Of a stretch of DNA of 64,000 nt, positions 8,951 to 17,506 are shown piece after piece (position 1 is the first letter of the stretch; the number at the start of each line of letters is the position of its first letter). The notes beneath the pieces are model-generated. The model did not search any database. It had not been told where the DNA came from and saw only the letters and a program-made list of their open reading frames with translations. The translations under genes and the position numbers were made by a program. This DNA is from an uncultured Eubacteriales bacterium (GTDB lineage Bacteria > Bacillota > Clostridia > Christensenellales > Aristaeellaceae): the NCBI GenBank assembly GCA_902760595.1, contig CACWHI010000003.1, forward strand, positions 1 through 64,000, written 5' to 3'.

Positions 8951-9720
8951 TGAGCGGCACCGTACTGATCAACTGCAGTCCCAAGCGCCGGCTGAGCGCC
9001 TCGGGCTTCCTCGCGCGCTGCGCCGCCGGACTGATCCGCGGAGAGAAAAGGGTGCTCCAACTGCGGACGCCCGCAGACCATCCCGCGATCCTGGAGGCGA
9101 TCCGGACCGCCGAAAAGGTCGTGTTTGTCACTCCGCTGTATGTGGACAGCCTTCCCTCGCACGTGCTGCCGTTCATGCAAAAAATGGAGGCCTGCTGCCG
9201 GGAGAACCGGCTCCGGCTGAAGGTCTACGCCATCGCCAACAACGGCTTTATCGAAGGCCGCCAGAACGAGCCCCTGATGCGGGTGATGGAAAACTTCTGT
9301 GCGCGCAGCGGGCTTACGTGGTGCGGCGGCCTGGGCATCGGCGGCGGCGTGATGCTGAATGTGGAGCGCATTATGCTGACGGTGCTGCTCGGACTGACGG
9401 CCCTGAACGTCGTGCTGCGGGCCGCTCAGGGCGAAAGCCCCTGGGAGCCGCTCCGCTCCTTCGCCGTCAGCGCCGGAGAGCTGCTCCTGCTGGCCTGCGG
9501 GATCATTGCCCTGATGCTCCGTCTGGCATATCATGTGAACCGGGGCACGGACGCCGGCAAGCGCTATACGCGCATCATGGTGCCCTCCTTCCTTTTCATC
9601 CTGTTCGCGGATATCTTTTTTACAGTCGTATCCGTGCTGCAGGGCGGCATTTTCCGGGGCTGGCTCTCCCGGCTGAAGCCCACGGGCGGCTGCGAGCCGG
9701 CTGTCAGCGGTAAGCAATAA
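8947..9720 (+). CDS. Flavodoxin-fold protein with C-terminal membrane segments
   Basis: A 257-residue protein. The first ~140 residues are flavodoxin/FMN-reductase-like: TVLINCSPKRRLSASGFL resembles the phosphate loop, and VVFVTPLYVDSLPSHVLPFMQKME the middle strand and helix. The rest contains about three hydrophobic segments (near residues 140-165, 180-205 and 220-243), so the enzyme appears tethered to the membrane. It starts at an ATG overlapping the upstream stop by 4 nt; an adjacent second ATG is possible. The operon also encodes a LytTR regulator and a DUF3021 membrane protein. Function unknown. Confidence 0.7.
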   Translation: MMSGTVLINCSPKRRLSASGFLARCAAGLIRGEKRVLQLRTPADHPAILEAIRTAEKVVFVTPLYVDSLPSHVLPFMQKMEACCRENRLRLKVYAIANNGFIEGRQNEPLMRVMENFCARSGLTWCGGLGIGGGVMLNVERIMLTVLLGLTALNVVLRAAQGESPWEPLRSFAVSAGELLLLACGIIALMLRLAYHVNRGTDAGKRYTRIMVPSFLFILFADIFFTVVSVLQGGIFRGWLSRLKPTGGCEPAVSGKQ

Positions 9721-9748
9721 TACTCACGTACCAAAAGGAGTAAAGAGC

Positions 9749-10186
9749 ATGCGGGTCCGATTTGAACAGGTGGACGCCAGGGAAAAGGAGCAGGCGCTGA
9801 TCCGGGCGATGGAGAAAACCCCGGACATCCTGAACGCCATCGATCTGCTGGAAAACGGCGCCGGCGGCATTGCGGTGATCCGGGACAGGAGCACCTGGTT
9901 CTGCCGGCTGACGCAGATCTATTACATCGAGTCCGTGGATAAGCGCACCTTTGTCTATACCAGGGACGACTGCTTCGAGTGCCGGGACCGCCTGTACGAA
10001 CTGGAGGAAAAGCTGGGCATGTACCATGTGCGCGTCTCGAAGTCCATGATCGTGAACCTGCGGAAGATCCGGAATGTCAGCGCGGAGCCGGGAGGCAGGA
10101 TGGTCGCCGTCCTCCTGAACGGAGAACGGGTGATCATTTCCAGAAGCTATGTCAGGGAGATCAAAAGGAGGCTTGGGATCCTGTGA
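9749..10186 (+). CDS. LytTR-type DNA-binding regulator
   Basis: A 145-residue transcription factor. The N-terminal ~45 residues are a short non-receiver region, and residues ~50-145 form a LytTR DNA-binding domain (IYYIESVDKRTFVYT, then FECRDRLYELEEKL, FHRV-like YHVRVSKSMIVNLRKI, ending IISRSYVREIKRRL). Standalone LytTR proteins without a receiver domain are commonly paired with a DUF3021 membrane protein in Bacillota, and such a gene follows here with a 4-nt overlap. AAAAGGAG lies upstream of the ATG. It probably regulates its own operon. Confidence 0.9.
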   Translation: MRVRFEQVDAREKEQALIRAMEKTPDILNAIDLLENGAGGIAVIRDRSTWFCRLTQIYYIESVDKRTFVYTRDDCFECRDRLYELEEKLGMYHVRVSKSMIVNLRKIRNVSAEPGGRMVAVLLNGERVIISRSYVREIKRRLGIL

Positions 10187-10617
10187 GCGGAGCGAAAAAG
10201 ATCTTTGTCCAGAGTATGATGATTTCCACCGGCATCCTGTTCCTGAACGGTATCCTGGCGGTATTCCAGCACTTTTCAGGAGGCGGCAGCGATATGGTGC
10301 TTCAGTGGTATCATCCCATCACTATCATCCTGACCGGAGTCTTATGCGCCCTGCCGACCCTGCTGCTCACGAACCGGGACCAGTGGGACAGGAAGACATT
10401 TGCGCGCAGGATCGCCCTGCATTGCCTGGCGCTGTATGCGGTGGTGATCGGCTTGGGCTGGCTGTGCCAGTGGTACACGGATCCGGCGGGATTCTTCGGC
10501 GTGAGCGCCGTGTTCTTCCTGGTCTACGCCTTCGTGTGGCTTTCGAGCCATTGGCTGGACAAGCAGGACGAGAAGAAAATCAATCAGGCGCTGGACGGTA
10601 TCCGCGATCCTGATTGA
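10183..10617 (+). CDS. DUF3021 family membrane protein
   Basis: A 144-residue integral membrane protein with four hydrophobic segments (about residues 10-28, 43-60, 75-95 and 103-122) and a charged cytoplasmic tail. This matches DUF3021 proteins, which in many Bacillota sit directly after a LytTR regulator and probably control it. It starts at GTG, overlapping the LytTR stop by 4 nt (GTGA), with AAAAGGAGG about 11 nt upstream. The paired layout supports a membrane-sensor and regulator unit; the signal is unknown. Confidence 0.85.
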   Translation: MSGAKKIFVQSMMISTGILFLNGILAVFQHFSGGGSDMVLQWYHPITIILTGVLCALPTLLLTNRDQWDRKTFARRIALHCLALYAVVIGLGWLCQWYTDPAGFFGVSAVFFLVYAFVWLSSHWLDKQDEKKINQALDGIRDPD

Positions 10618-10747
10618 CTTGTGTCAGGACGTTTTGTCTGCCAGGGGGCAGGATCTCCGCGTATAAACCTATTGTCAGCGGTCGCCTGCGGCGTGCGCAT
10701 CTGTTGCGCTGCGCCGCGGCGCCTGCGCAAATGCGGCATGGGGTCCC

Positions 10748-10776
10748 TTGCGTCTTTTTGAAATCGGTTGTAGAAT
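10748..10776 (+). promoter_or_regulatory. Predicted promoter of M16 peptidase gene
   Basis: TTGCGT (10748-10753) and TAGAAT (10771-10776) with a 17-nt spacer, 40 nt before the start codon. Confidence 0.5.
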
Positions 10777-10815
10777 GGGGACCGATGCCGCGCATCAAGG
10801 AGGTTTACTGTCCCA

Positions 10816-13800
10816 ATGAACATGTTGAAAAAGTGCTTATCTGTCCTGATGGCCGTGCTGCTGCTGTTCGGCGCGGCCGGCGCGCTGGCCCAGCCGGCTG
10901 AAGCGGATGATCCGACGGGCCTGCCGGAGGTCGGCGACGTGGTCTGCGGCTTTGAGGCCAAGGAGATCCGCGAGTTTGCCCTCGTCGGCGCCCAGACAGT
11001 GCTGTTCGAGCATCAGCGCACCGGCGCGAAGCTCATGTATATCGCCAACGACGATACCAACCGTGTGTTTGACCTGACCTTCCTGACCAGGCCGACGGAC
11101 AACACGGGCCTGCCACACGTCTTCGAGCATTCCACGCTGGACGGCAGCAAGAAGTACCCGTCCAAGACGCTGTTTTTCAACCTGAGCTATCAGACCTACA
11201 ACACCTATATGAACGCTGAGACGCACAGCATGATGACCTCGTACCCCATCGCGTCCCTCAGCGAGGCGCAGCTGCTGAAATATGCCGACTTCTATACGGA
11301 CAGCTGCCTGAACCCCATGGTGATGGAGGACGAGAGCATCTTCCGTGAGGAGGCCTGGCGTTACCGCCTGGAGAGCATGGATGCCCCGCTGACCATCGAG
11401 GGCACGGTGTATTCCGAAATGCTCGGCGCGACCACGCTGGGCCGCGAGGCCACCTTCAACGGCTACCGCGCCGCGTTTCCCGGCTCCGTCGTGGGCCTGG
11501 AGCAGGGCGGCGACCCGGACTACATTCCCGACATGACCTGGGAGAGCCTGAAGAATTACCACGACCTGTACTACCATCCCTCGAACTGCATCGCCTACCT
11601 GTACGGCCAGTTTGAGGATTACACCGCCTTCCTCAGGCTGCTGGACGAGGCCTTCGCGCCCTTCGAAAAGAAGGACCTGGCCTTTACGGACAGCGGCTAT
11701 ACGCCGATCACCGAACCGGTGACCGTCAGCGTCGGCTTCCCCATGGCGGCCGGCACGGATACGGCGAACCAATCGGAGATCGAATACTTCTTCGTCTGCC
11801 GCGGCTTGCGCGACGACCAGCGGGAGCAGATGGTCATGAACACGCTGACCGACCTGCTGAACGCGGAAACGTCCCCGCTGATGATCGCGCTCAAGCGCGC
11901 GCTGCCCACCGGCAGCTTCTCCTGCTTCATCGACACGACCGCGCCGGACGACGCCATCGTGTTCACCGCGGAAAACGTGAACCGGGAGGACGCCGAGACG
12001 TTCCGCGCCACGGTCGACGAGGCGCTCGCCCAGATCGCCGAGCAGGGCTTCAACACGGACATGGTGGACGGCGTGACGGCCGGCCTGGCCATCTCCACCC
12101 GCCTGATCGGCGAGAACTCCGACGTCGGCGTCTCCCTGATCCCGACCCTGGCGTACTACTACGCGACCAGCGGCAACGCCTATAACTATCTGGACTATGT
12201 GGCCGCGCTGGACAACCTGAAGGCCTGGAACGAAGAGGGCCTGTACCGCGAGGGCATCCGGAAGTGGCTGGTCGGCAGCAGAACCACCGCGCTGGCGACG
12301 ACCTATCCCGAGCCCGGCCAGAAGGAAGTGAAGGACGCCGCGCTGGCGGAAAAGCTGGCCGCCGTCAAGGCCGCCATGACCGAGGAGGAGCTCCGCGCCC
12401 TGGTCGAGCAGAGCAGCGCCAAGGCGGAAGAGGAGGATACCTCCGCCATGGTGGCGCGGCTGCAGGCCGTGACGGTCGCCTCCCTGCCCGAGGAGTATAA
12501 GGAATACGACGTGAGCGATACGACCGGCGAGGATACTGTCCGCCGCGTCACCGCGGAGGCGGATGTGGACGGCATCGGGCGCGTGGCCCTGTTCCTGGAC
12601 GCGTCCGGTCTGCCGCAGGAGGAGATCCACTGGCTCCAGCTGTACGCGCAGCTGCTCGGCGACCTGAACACCGCCGGGCACGCGAAGGAAGAGCTGGACG
12701 TGCTGTCGAGCCGTTACCTGTACAGCCGCGATATGCGGGTGTCCCTGATCGGGAATCAGAACGCCTTCAAGCCCTACCTGCGCCTGGGCTGGATCGGCAC
12801 GGACGAGGATCTGGCGACCGGCTATGATCTGATGTACGAGCTGGCCTTTGAGACCGATTTTGCCGACGAGCGCCTCGCCGAGCGCGTCTCCGCCCTGCGG
12901 GCCGAGCTGCGCAGCACCATCAACGCCGGCGCGTACAGCATCCTGCTGTACAGATCGCTCGCGGTCTCCAACCCCATGTTCCGTTATTACAATTACCTGA
13001 ATTTCCTGGATTACTACGCCTTCCTGGAGACCGTGGAGGCCCAGATGCAGGCCGGGCCCGAGGCCGTGACCGCCAGGCTGCGGCAGGTCCAGACGGCGCT
13101 GCGCAACCGGTATCACGCCATCGCCGTCTATACGGGAAGCGAGGACGGCATTGCTGAAAACGCGCCGCTGGCGGACGCCTTTATGGCGAAGCTGGACAGC
13201 GCGCCATTTGAGGCCGCTGAATACGACCTGCCCGTTCCGGCCCGGCGCGAAGCGCTGATCGTGGACCAGCAGGTGCAGTACAACAGCCTGATCGCGGATT
13301 ATGCCAGCCTGGGCATGGACGAGTACCACGCGGGCCTGGACGCGGTGATGTCCCTGGTGGGAGACGTCTTCCTGATGCCGCAGCTGCGTGACCAGTACGG
13401 CGTGTACACGCCCATGGCCGGCGCCGTGACAGACGGCGGCGTGTACCTGCTCGCCTACCGCGACCCCAACATCCGTCAGACCTTCGCGGTGTACGACGGG
13501 CTGGCGGAGCAGCTGCGCGGCTACCAGGTGAGCCAGGAGACGCTGGACGGATATATCATGTCCGCCTATGCCGGCTACGCCAAGTCCACCGGTGAGCTGA
13601 CCAGCGCCATGAACGCCGTCATCAGCCTGCTGAACGGCGAGCCCCAGGACAGGCAGCTGCAGTACATGCGCCAGCTGAAGTCCGTGACCCCGGAGACCAT
13701 GGAGCGGGCGGCGGACATGTTTGAGAAGCTGAGCGCCAACGGCGTCCGCGCCACGGCCGGCAGCGCCGCGGCGATCAACGCGAACAGCGACCTGTATGAC

Positions 13801-14235
13801 GTGATCCTGAACCCCTTCAACGCGCAGGATATGACGCAGGTCGTACTGGACGATGTGAAGGAGGGCCAGCCGCACTACGAGGCCATGCGCTTCGCGTTTG
13901 AGAACGGCCTCATGGGCCTGCAGGGGGAGAACACCTTCGGCGCGGACGCGCCGGCCACGGTGGGCGACCTGTACGCCGCCATCTACGTCATGATCGGCGG
14001 CGAGTACGCGCCGGAGGAGGCGTACAACGGCGTCATCGAATACGGCCTCGCGCCCGCGGAATACGCGTTCGACGCCATCGTGACCCGCGCGATCTGCGAT
14101 GGAGTGTTCGGCGACTTCGCGGATATGATATTCGGCGTGAAAATGCCCGCGCTCTCCGAAGGCGAGGCCGACGACACGCCCGTGACCCGCGGTGAGCTCG
14201 CGGAACAGATCAAGTTCCTTTCTGAAGCGGAATAA
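10816..14235 (+). CDS. Exported M16C (presequence-protease-like) metallopeptidase
   Basis: A 1139-residue exported zinc peptidase. A signal peptide covers residues 1-26 (MNMLKKCLSVLMAVLLL, cleavage near ALA-QP). The inverted zinc motif HVFEH is at residues 101-105, and a downstream EGTVYSEM segment (about 195-202) resembles the Glu-containing region of PreP. The length fits the two-half clamshell of the M16C subfamily plus an extra C-terminal ~110 residues that resemble degraded S-layer-homology repeats (FENGLMGLQGENTFGADAPA and later TPVTRGELAEQI). It probably degrades peptides outside the membrane. AAGGAGGT lies 11 nt before the ATG. Confidence 0.88.
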   Translation: MNMLKKCLSVLMAVLLLFGAAGALAQPAEADDPTGLPEVGDVVCGFEAKEIREFALVGAQTVLFEHQRTGAKLMYIANDDTNRVFDLTFLTRPTDNTGLPHVFEHSTLDGSKKYPSKTLFFNLSYQTYNTYMNAETHSMMTSYPIASLSEAQLLKYADFYTDSCLNPMVMEDESIFREEAWRYRLESMDAPLTIEGTVYSEMLGATTLGREATFNGYRAAFPGSVVGLEQGGDPDYIPDMTWESLKNYHDLYYHPSNCIAYLYGQFEDYTAFLRLLDEAFAPFEKKDLAFTDSGYTPITEPVTVSVGFPMAAGTDTANQSEIEYFFVCRGLRDDQREQMVMNTLTDLLNAETSPLMIALKRALPTGSFSCFIDTTAPDDAIVFTAENVNREDAETFRATVDEALAQIAEQGFNTDMVDGVTAGLAISTRLIGENSDVGVSLIPTLAYYYATSGNAYNYLDYVAALDNLKAWNEEGLYREGIRKWLVGSRTTALATTYPEPGQKEVKDAALAEKLAAVKAAMTEEELRALVEQSSAKAEEEDTSAMVARLQAVTVASLPEEYKEYDVSDTTGEDTVRRVTAEADVDGIGRVALFLDASGLPQEEIHWLQLYAQLLGDLNTAGHAKEELDVLSSRYLYSRDMRVSLIGNQNAFKPYLRLGWIGTDEDLATGYDLMYELAFETDFADERLAERVSALRAELRSTINAGAYSILLYRSLAVSNPMFRYYNYLNFLDYYAFLETVEAQMQAGPEAVTARLRQVQTALRNRYHAIAVYTGSEDGIAENAPLADAFMAKLDSAPFEAAEYDLPVPARREALIVDQQVQYNSLIADYASLGMDEYHAGLDAVMSLVGDVFLMPQLRDQYGVYTPMAGAVTDGGVYLLAYRDPNIRQTFAVYDGLAEQLRGYQVSQETLDGYIMSAYAGYAKSTGELTSAMNAVISLLNGEPQDRQLQYMRQLKSVTPETMERAADMFEKLSANGVRATAGSAAAINANSDLYDVILNPFNAQDMTQVVLDDVKEGQPHYEAMRFAFENGLMGLQGENTFGADAPATVGDLYAAIYVMIGGEYAPEEAYNGVIEYGLAPAEYAFDAIVTRAICDGVFGDFADMIFGVKMPALSEGEADDTPVTRGELAEQIKFLSEAE

Positions 14236-14241
14236 AAAGAC

Positions 14242-14281
14242 CGGAGGGGCTGCTGCGCATCGCCGCGCGGCGGCCCCTCCG
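14242..14281 (+). terminator. Strong GC-rich stem-loop after M16 gene
   Basis: A 16-bp stem (14242-14257 with 14266-14281, two G-T wobbles) begins 7 nt after the M16 stop. There is no T tract, so it may be a weak terminator or an mRNA 3' stabiliser with read-through into the next gene. Confidence 0.5.
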
Positions 14282-14301
14282 TATGGTTTGAGGGCTTGCT
14301 T

Positions 14302-14904
14302 ATGACTGTTGATTCTCTTGTCCTGGGCCCGCTGGGGACCAACTGCTACATTCTTTCCGCCGCGCCTGACGGCGACGCGGTGGTGATCGACCCGGCCTCC
14401 AGGCCGGAGCGCATCCGGGAGGCGCTGGCGGGCCGCAGGGTGGCGGCTGTGCTGCTGACGCACGGGCATTTCGATCATACGGGCGCGCTCTCCGCGTTTG
14501 AGGGCTGCCCGATCTATATCCACCGCCTGGACGCGCCGATGCTCGGCGATCCGTACCTGAGCGTGGCGCAGATCGTGCACGACCGCAAGCCGCGGCCCGC
14601 GGCCACGGATATGCTGGAGGACGGGGATGTCCTTCACCTGGCGGGGCTCGAGATCCATGTGGTGCACACCCCGGGGCATACGCCCGGCGGCGTCACCTAC
14701 CGGATCGGGAACGCGCTGTTCACGGGCGATACGCTGTTCCAGGGCTCCTGCGGCCGCACTGATTTTCCCGGCGGCAGCTGGGAGACGGAGCAGCGCTCCA
14801 TCCGGCGCCTGCTGTCGCTGCCGGGAAATTATACCGTCTATCCCGGGCACGGCCCGCAGACGACCCTGGCCGCGGAGCGGCCGCTCTATCTCACCGGTGA
14901 TTGA
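14302..14904 (+). CDS. MBL-fold metallo-hydrolase (glyoxalase II-like)
   Basis: A 200-residue cytoplasmic hydrolase of the metallo-beta-lactamase fold. The metal-binding motif HGHFDH is at residues 54-59, with further ligands in VHTPGHTPGG, FTGDTLF and YPGHG. Small stand-alone members of this clade act on thioesters such as hydroxyacylglutathione or related substrates; the exact substrate cannot be assigned. The ATG is preceded by GAGGG with a 7-nt gap; a TTG two codons earlier is less likely. Its 3' end overlaps the convergent exported-protein gene by 14 nt. Confidence 0.88.
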   Translation: MTVDSLVLGPLGTNCYILSAAPDGDAVVIDPASRPERIREALAGRRVAAVLLTHGHFDHTGALSAFEGCPIYIHRLDAPMLGDPYLSVAQIVHDRKPRPAATDMLEDGDVLHLAGLEIHVVHTPGHTPGGVTYRIGNALFTGDTLFQGSCGRTDFPGGSWETEQRSIRRLLSLPGNYTVYPGHGPQTTLAAERPLYLTGD

Positions 14905-15763
14905 CGTTCCACTGATGGTATTCGGGATTATCCGTTGACTCGACCGTGCCGTCCGTATACCGCACGCTCTTGACCGCTATGTAAATATAATAGATTTCGT
15001 TATAAGGATTCGTCAGCGGGATATCCGGCGTTTCCACCGTCTCATAGGGCTTGACCTTCTTGCTGAAGGAGATCACGTTCTTGGCGCTGTTCTGGTTGCC
15101 GAATTCGTCGCAGGTATAGGATATGATTTCGTAATCGTGGACGGTTTTGCTTTGATGCGTGTTCTTGACCCGGACCTGGATGCCCATTCGCCTGGAGCTG
15201 ATCCAATGGAACCCGGTCGAGTTTTCATCCAGCACGACCAGGGAAACGCCCTGTCGGGGCGTCGCGGTCGGTCTGGGCGTCGCGGTCCTGCGCGGGGTGG
15301 GCGAAGGCGTCCTGGTCGGCTGGGCGGTCGGCCGCGGCGTAGGGACAGGGGTCGGCGTCGCAAGCTCTACGTATTCCTCGGCGGTGCCTGAAGGATAAAC
15401 AAGAACAGCCCTGGCTTCCGCGAACATGTATTCAAAGGTAAAATCGGCGTCCTTGTAGCGCAAATCCGCCTTGAAGGCTCCGTTATCATTGCTGTAGCCC
15501 TTGATCTCGCAGCCATACTCGCCGATATAGCGGCTGAAGGCGTCGAAATCGGCTGAGGTGACGCCCTTGAAGGTCACGCGTCTGCCGCCGTCCGGCAGCT
15601 GCTCCTGGCTGTCCGGCGCGCGCTTCACGATGGCGGACATGCTGGGAAGCGTCGTGAACAGGTTGGTGAACGAGGGAAACAGGCCTTCGGCCAGCGAGGT
15701 CGCCGTCACAGCGAAAATGATCAGAACGGCGCACAAGGTCAGCGGGAATCGTTTTTTGTCCAT
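14891..15763 (-). CDS. Exported protein with Pro/Thr-rich linker
   Basis: A 290-residue protein, family not recognised. A signal peptide (residues 1-25, ending SLA) is followed by an N-terminal domain to ~130, then a linker of about 35 residues made of TPxP and TPRPTA repeats, then a C-terminal beta-rich domain (about 170-290). That domain contains RVKNTHQSKTVHDYEI and IYIAVKSVRYTDGTVES, reminiscent of FxLYD-like or immunoglobulin-like surface domains. AAGGGGGGT precedes the start. Its end overlaps the MBL gene convergently by 14 nt. Confidence 0.75.
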   Translation of the reverse strand: MDKKRFPLTLCAVLIIFAVTATSLAEGLFPSFTNLFTTLPSMSAIVKRAPDSQEQLPDGGRRVTFKGVTSADFDAFSRYIGEYGCEIKGYSNDNGAFKADLRYKDADFTFEYMFAEARAVLVYPSGTAEEYVELATPTPVPTPRPTAQPTRTPSPTPRRTATPRPTATPRQGVSLVVLDENSTGFHWISSRRMGIQVRVKNTHQSKTVHDYEIISYTCDEFGNQNSAKNVISFSKKVKPYETVETPDIPLTNPYNEIYYIYIAVKSVRYTDGTVESTDNPEYHQWNVNHR

Positions 15764-15938
15764 AACAGGTACCCCCCTTTTTTAAATGGACCGGTTTGCG
15801 TCGGCAGTGCTTTCGTCAAACGTTTTTCTTCTGTGCCAGGAGCAAAATGCTGTTTCTTATGCACAGAATATACCATCAAACCAGGGGACCTGTCAATCGG
15901 AATTTCGCGGCTGAACTGAATAGGTGTTTCGCCGAGTA

Positions 15939-16622
15939 TCAACCCCGCGATAACACCACCCGGAGGGAGTCGCTGAGGCGCTGGTGGCGGATGCGCGTGG
16001 CGTCGAAGTGCACGCTGGTGAAGGCTAACTGCATGATGGGGCCGGTGGCGAAGGCACAGATCAGCGTGCCGATGCCCACGGGACCGCCGAGCAGCCAGCC
16101 GATCAGCGTGGCGGCGCTGAGCAGGGTGATGCTCACCGCGCCGATCGGTACGCGCCCGGCGCGCTTGGCCAGCCCTACCAGCAGCGTGTCGCGCGGGCCG
16201 CAGCCCAGGGAGGCCGCCATGTAGGCGTACTGGGTATAGCCCATGATGAACAGCCCGGCGATCATCACCGGAATGCCCGTCAGCGGGGAGCGGCACGGCG
16301 GCACCAGGCGGATCATGTTGAAGAAATCCACCGCCTTGCCCACGACCACGGCGTCGATGAACATCGCCAGGCCGATAGGCTCGCGCAGCAGGATATCGAT
16401 CAGCAGGATGGTCAGGGACACGGCGATGGACGCCGTGCCGTACAGGATGCCCAGGCTGCGGGAGAACCCTAAGTTCAGCACGTCCCAGGGCCCCGCGCCG
16501 ATGTTCGCCTGTATGGTCAGGTAGACGCCGAAGCCGTTCACGAACAGGCTGGCTGCCGCCAGCAGCATATGGAGAACGATGGCTGTGGGCGTGCTGTTCT
16601 GGCGCAGATCAGAGCGGTCCAT
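15939..16622 (-). CDS. YczE/YitT-like multi-pass membrane protein
   Basis: A 227-residue membrane protein with about six hydrophobic segments. The motif GAGPWDVLNLGFSR after the first helix and the related GCGPRDTLLVGLAKR later show an internal duplication typical of the YczE/YyaS family (uncharacterised, possibly transport). The start chosen is the ATG 9 nt after GAGGGGG; an ATG at 16631 directly abuts that site and is less likely. It is probably co-transcribed with the flavodoxin-fold gene upstream, 14 nt away. Confidence 0.8.
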   Translation of the reverse strand: MDRSDLRQNSTPTAIVLHMLLAAASLFVNGFGVYLTIQANIGAGPWDVLNLGFSRSLGILYGTASIAVSLTILLIDILLREPIGLAMFIDAVVVGKAVDFFNMIRLVPPCRSPLTGIPVMIAGLFIMGYTQYAYMAASLGCGPRDTLLVGLAKRAGRVPIGAVSITLLSAATLIGWLLGGPVGIGTLICAFATGPIMQLAFTSVHFDATRIRHQRLSDSLRVVLSRG

Positions 16623-16636
16623 GTCAAACATCCCCC

Positions 16637-17281
16637 TCAGTCCTCGCACTGGGCGAGGGCTTTTCCTTTCTCGAAGGCTGTCCGGCGTTCCTGAGGGAAT
16701 ACCGTTTCATGGCGCAGGCGCTTGGCCTCCGGATCGAACATGGTCCAGGGCCAGTCCGTTTTGCCGTAATCCCTGAGCTGCAGCGTATCGCCGCTCACCA
16801 GCAGCTCCGTCGGCCCCACGAAGCGGCTGAGGGTCTGCTGGTAATTGGCGAGCAGGCTCATATAGGCCGTGTCCGGCGCGTTGCTGGTCATGATCAGCAG
16901 CACGGGCACGGGGCGGCTGTTGCAGCAGGGCTCCTCCATGTTATAGGTCAGGTTCTGAAAGATCAGCCGCTCGTACAGCGCGCGGAAGGAGGCGGTCAGC
17001 TCGCCCAGGTAATTGGGGGAGCCGATGATCAGCCCGTCCGCCCCGCGGATCGCGTCCAGTACGGGCTGAAGTCCGTCCCGGCAGACGCAGCGGCCCCTGT
17101 TCGCCTCGCGTTTGCAGCCGAAGCAGGAAACGCAGCCTGTGTATTTTTCCAGCCGGAAAAGGTCAAAACGTTCGGTCACGGCGCCCGCGGCTTCCGCGCC
17201 GGCGGCGGCCTCGGTGATCAGGGTATCGGTATTCCAGCCCCTGCGGGGCCCGGCGTTGACGACGACGATCCTTTTGCTCAT
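16637..17281 (-). CDS. Flavodoxin family / NADPH-dependent FMN reductase-like protein
   Basis: A 214-residue flavin-binding protein. VVVNAGPRRGWNTDTLI is the phosphate-binding loop, CVSCFGCKREANRGRC a Cys cluster as in iron-sulfur flavoproteins and related reductases, and DGLIIGSPNYLGELTASFRALYERL the second flavin loop and helix. Such proteins carry FMN and serve as electron carriers or reductases in anaerobes; the partner is unknown. GGAAGC precedes the ATG. It is the first gene of a two-gene operon with the membrane protein. It is distantly like the flavodoxin-fold genes at 8462 and 8947. Confidence 0.85.
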   Translation of the reverse strand: MSKRIVVVNAGPRRGWNTDTLITEAAAGAEAAGAVTERFDLFRLEKYTGCVSCFGCKREANRGRCVCRDGLQPVLDAIRGADGLIIGSPNYLGELTASFRALYERLIFQNLTYNMEEPCCNSRPVPVLLIMTSNAPDTAYMSLLANYQQTLSRFVGPTELLVSGDTLQLRDYGKTDWPWTMFDPEAKRLRHETVFPQERRTAFEKGKALAQCED

Positions 17282-17410
17282 ACCATTGCTTCCTCCGTGT
17301 GTGATCAGAAGATGATTATAGCACGATACGGACGGGTGAGAAGCAAAAACAGAAAAAGAACAGGCCTATCCGGCGCGGTTGTAAAAATCCTCCGGGAGGC
17401 GCGAATTTCT

Positions 17411-17439
17411 TTGACGAACGCCGGCGTTTGTGGTATGCT
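17411..17439 (+). promoter_or_regulatory. Predicted deoD promoter
   Basis: TTGACG (17411-17416), 17-nt spacer ending TGG, TATGCT (17434-17439). The expected start point (about 17446) falls just before a stem-loop (GCGTCAC/GTGACGC, 17448-17465) followed by CTTTT, so the leader starts with a small terminator-like hairpin. Confidence 0.65.
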
Positions 17440-17506
17440 TGTCCAGAGCGTCACGCCTGTGACGCCTTTTACGGACGACAGAAGCGATAGTGGGAGGAAA
17501 ATCATT

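Noticed and set aside
10837-14850. 1337-codon minus-strand frame over the M16 peptidase gene
   Set aside because: Antisense shadow caused by high GC at third positions; the plus-strand frame has the signal peptide and HxxEH motif.
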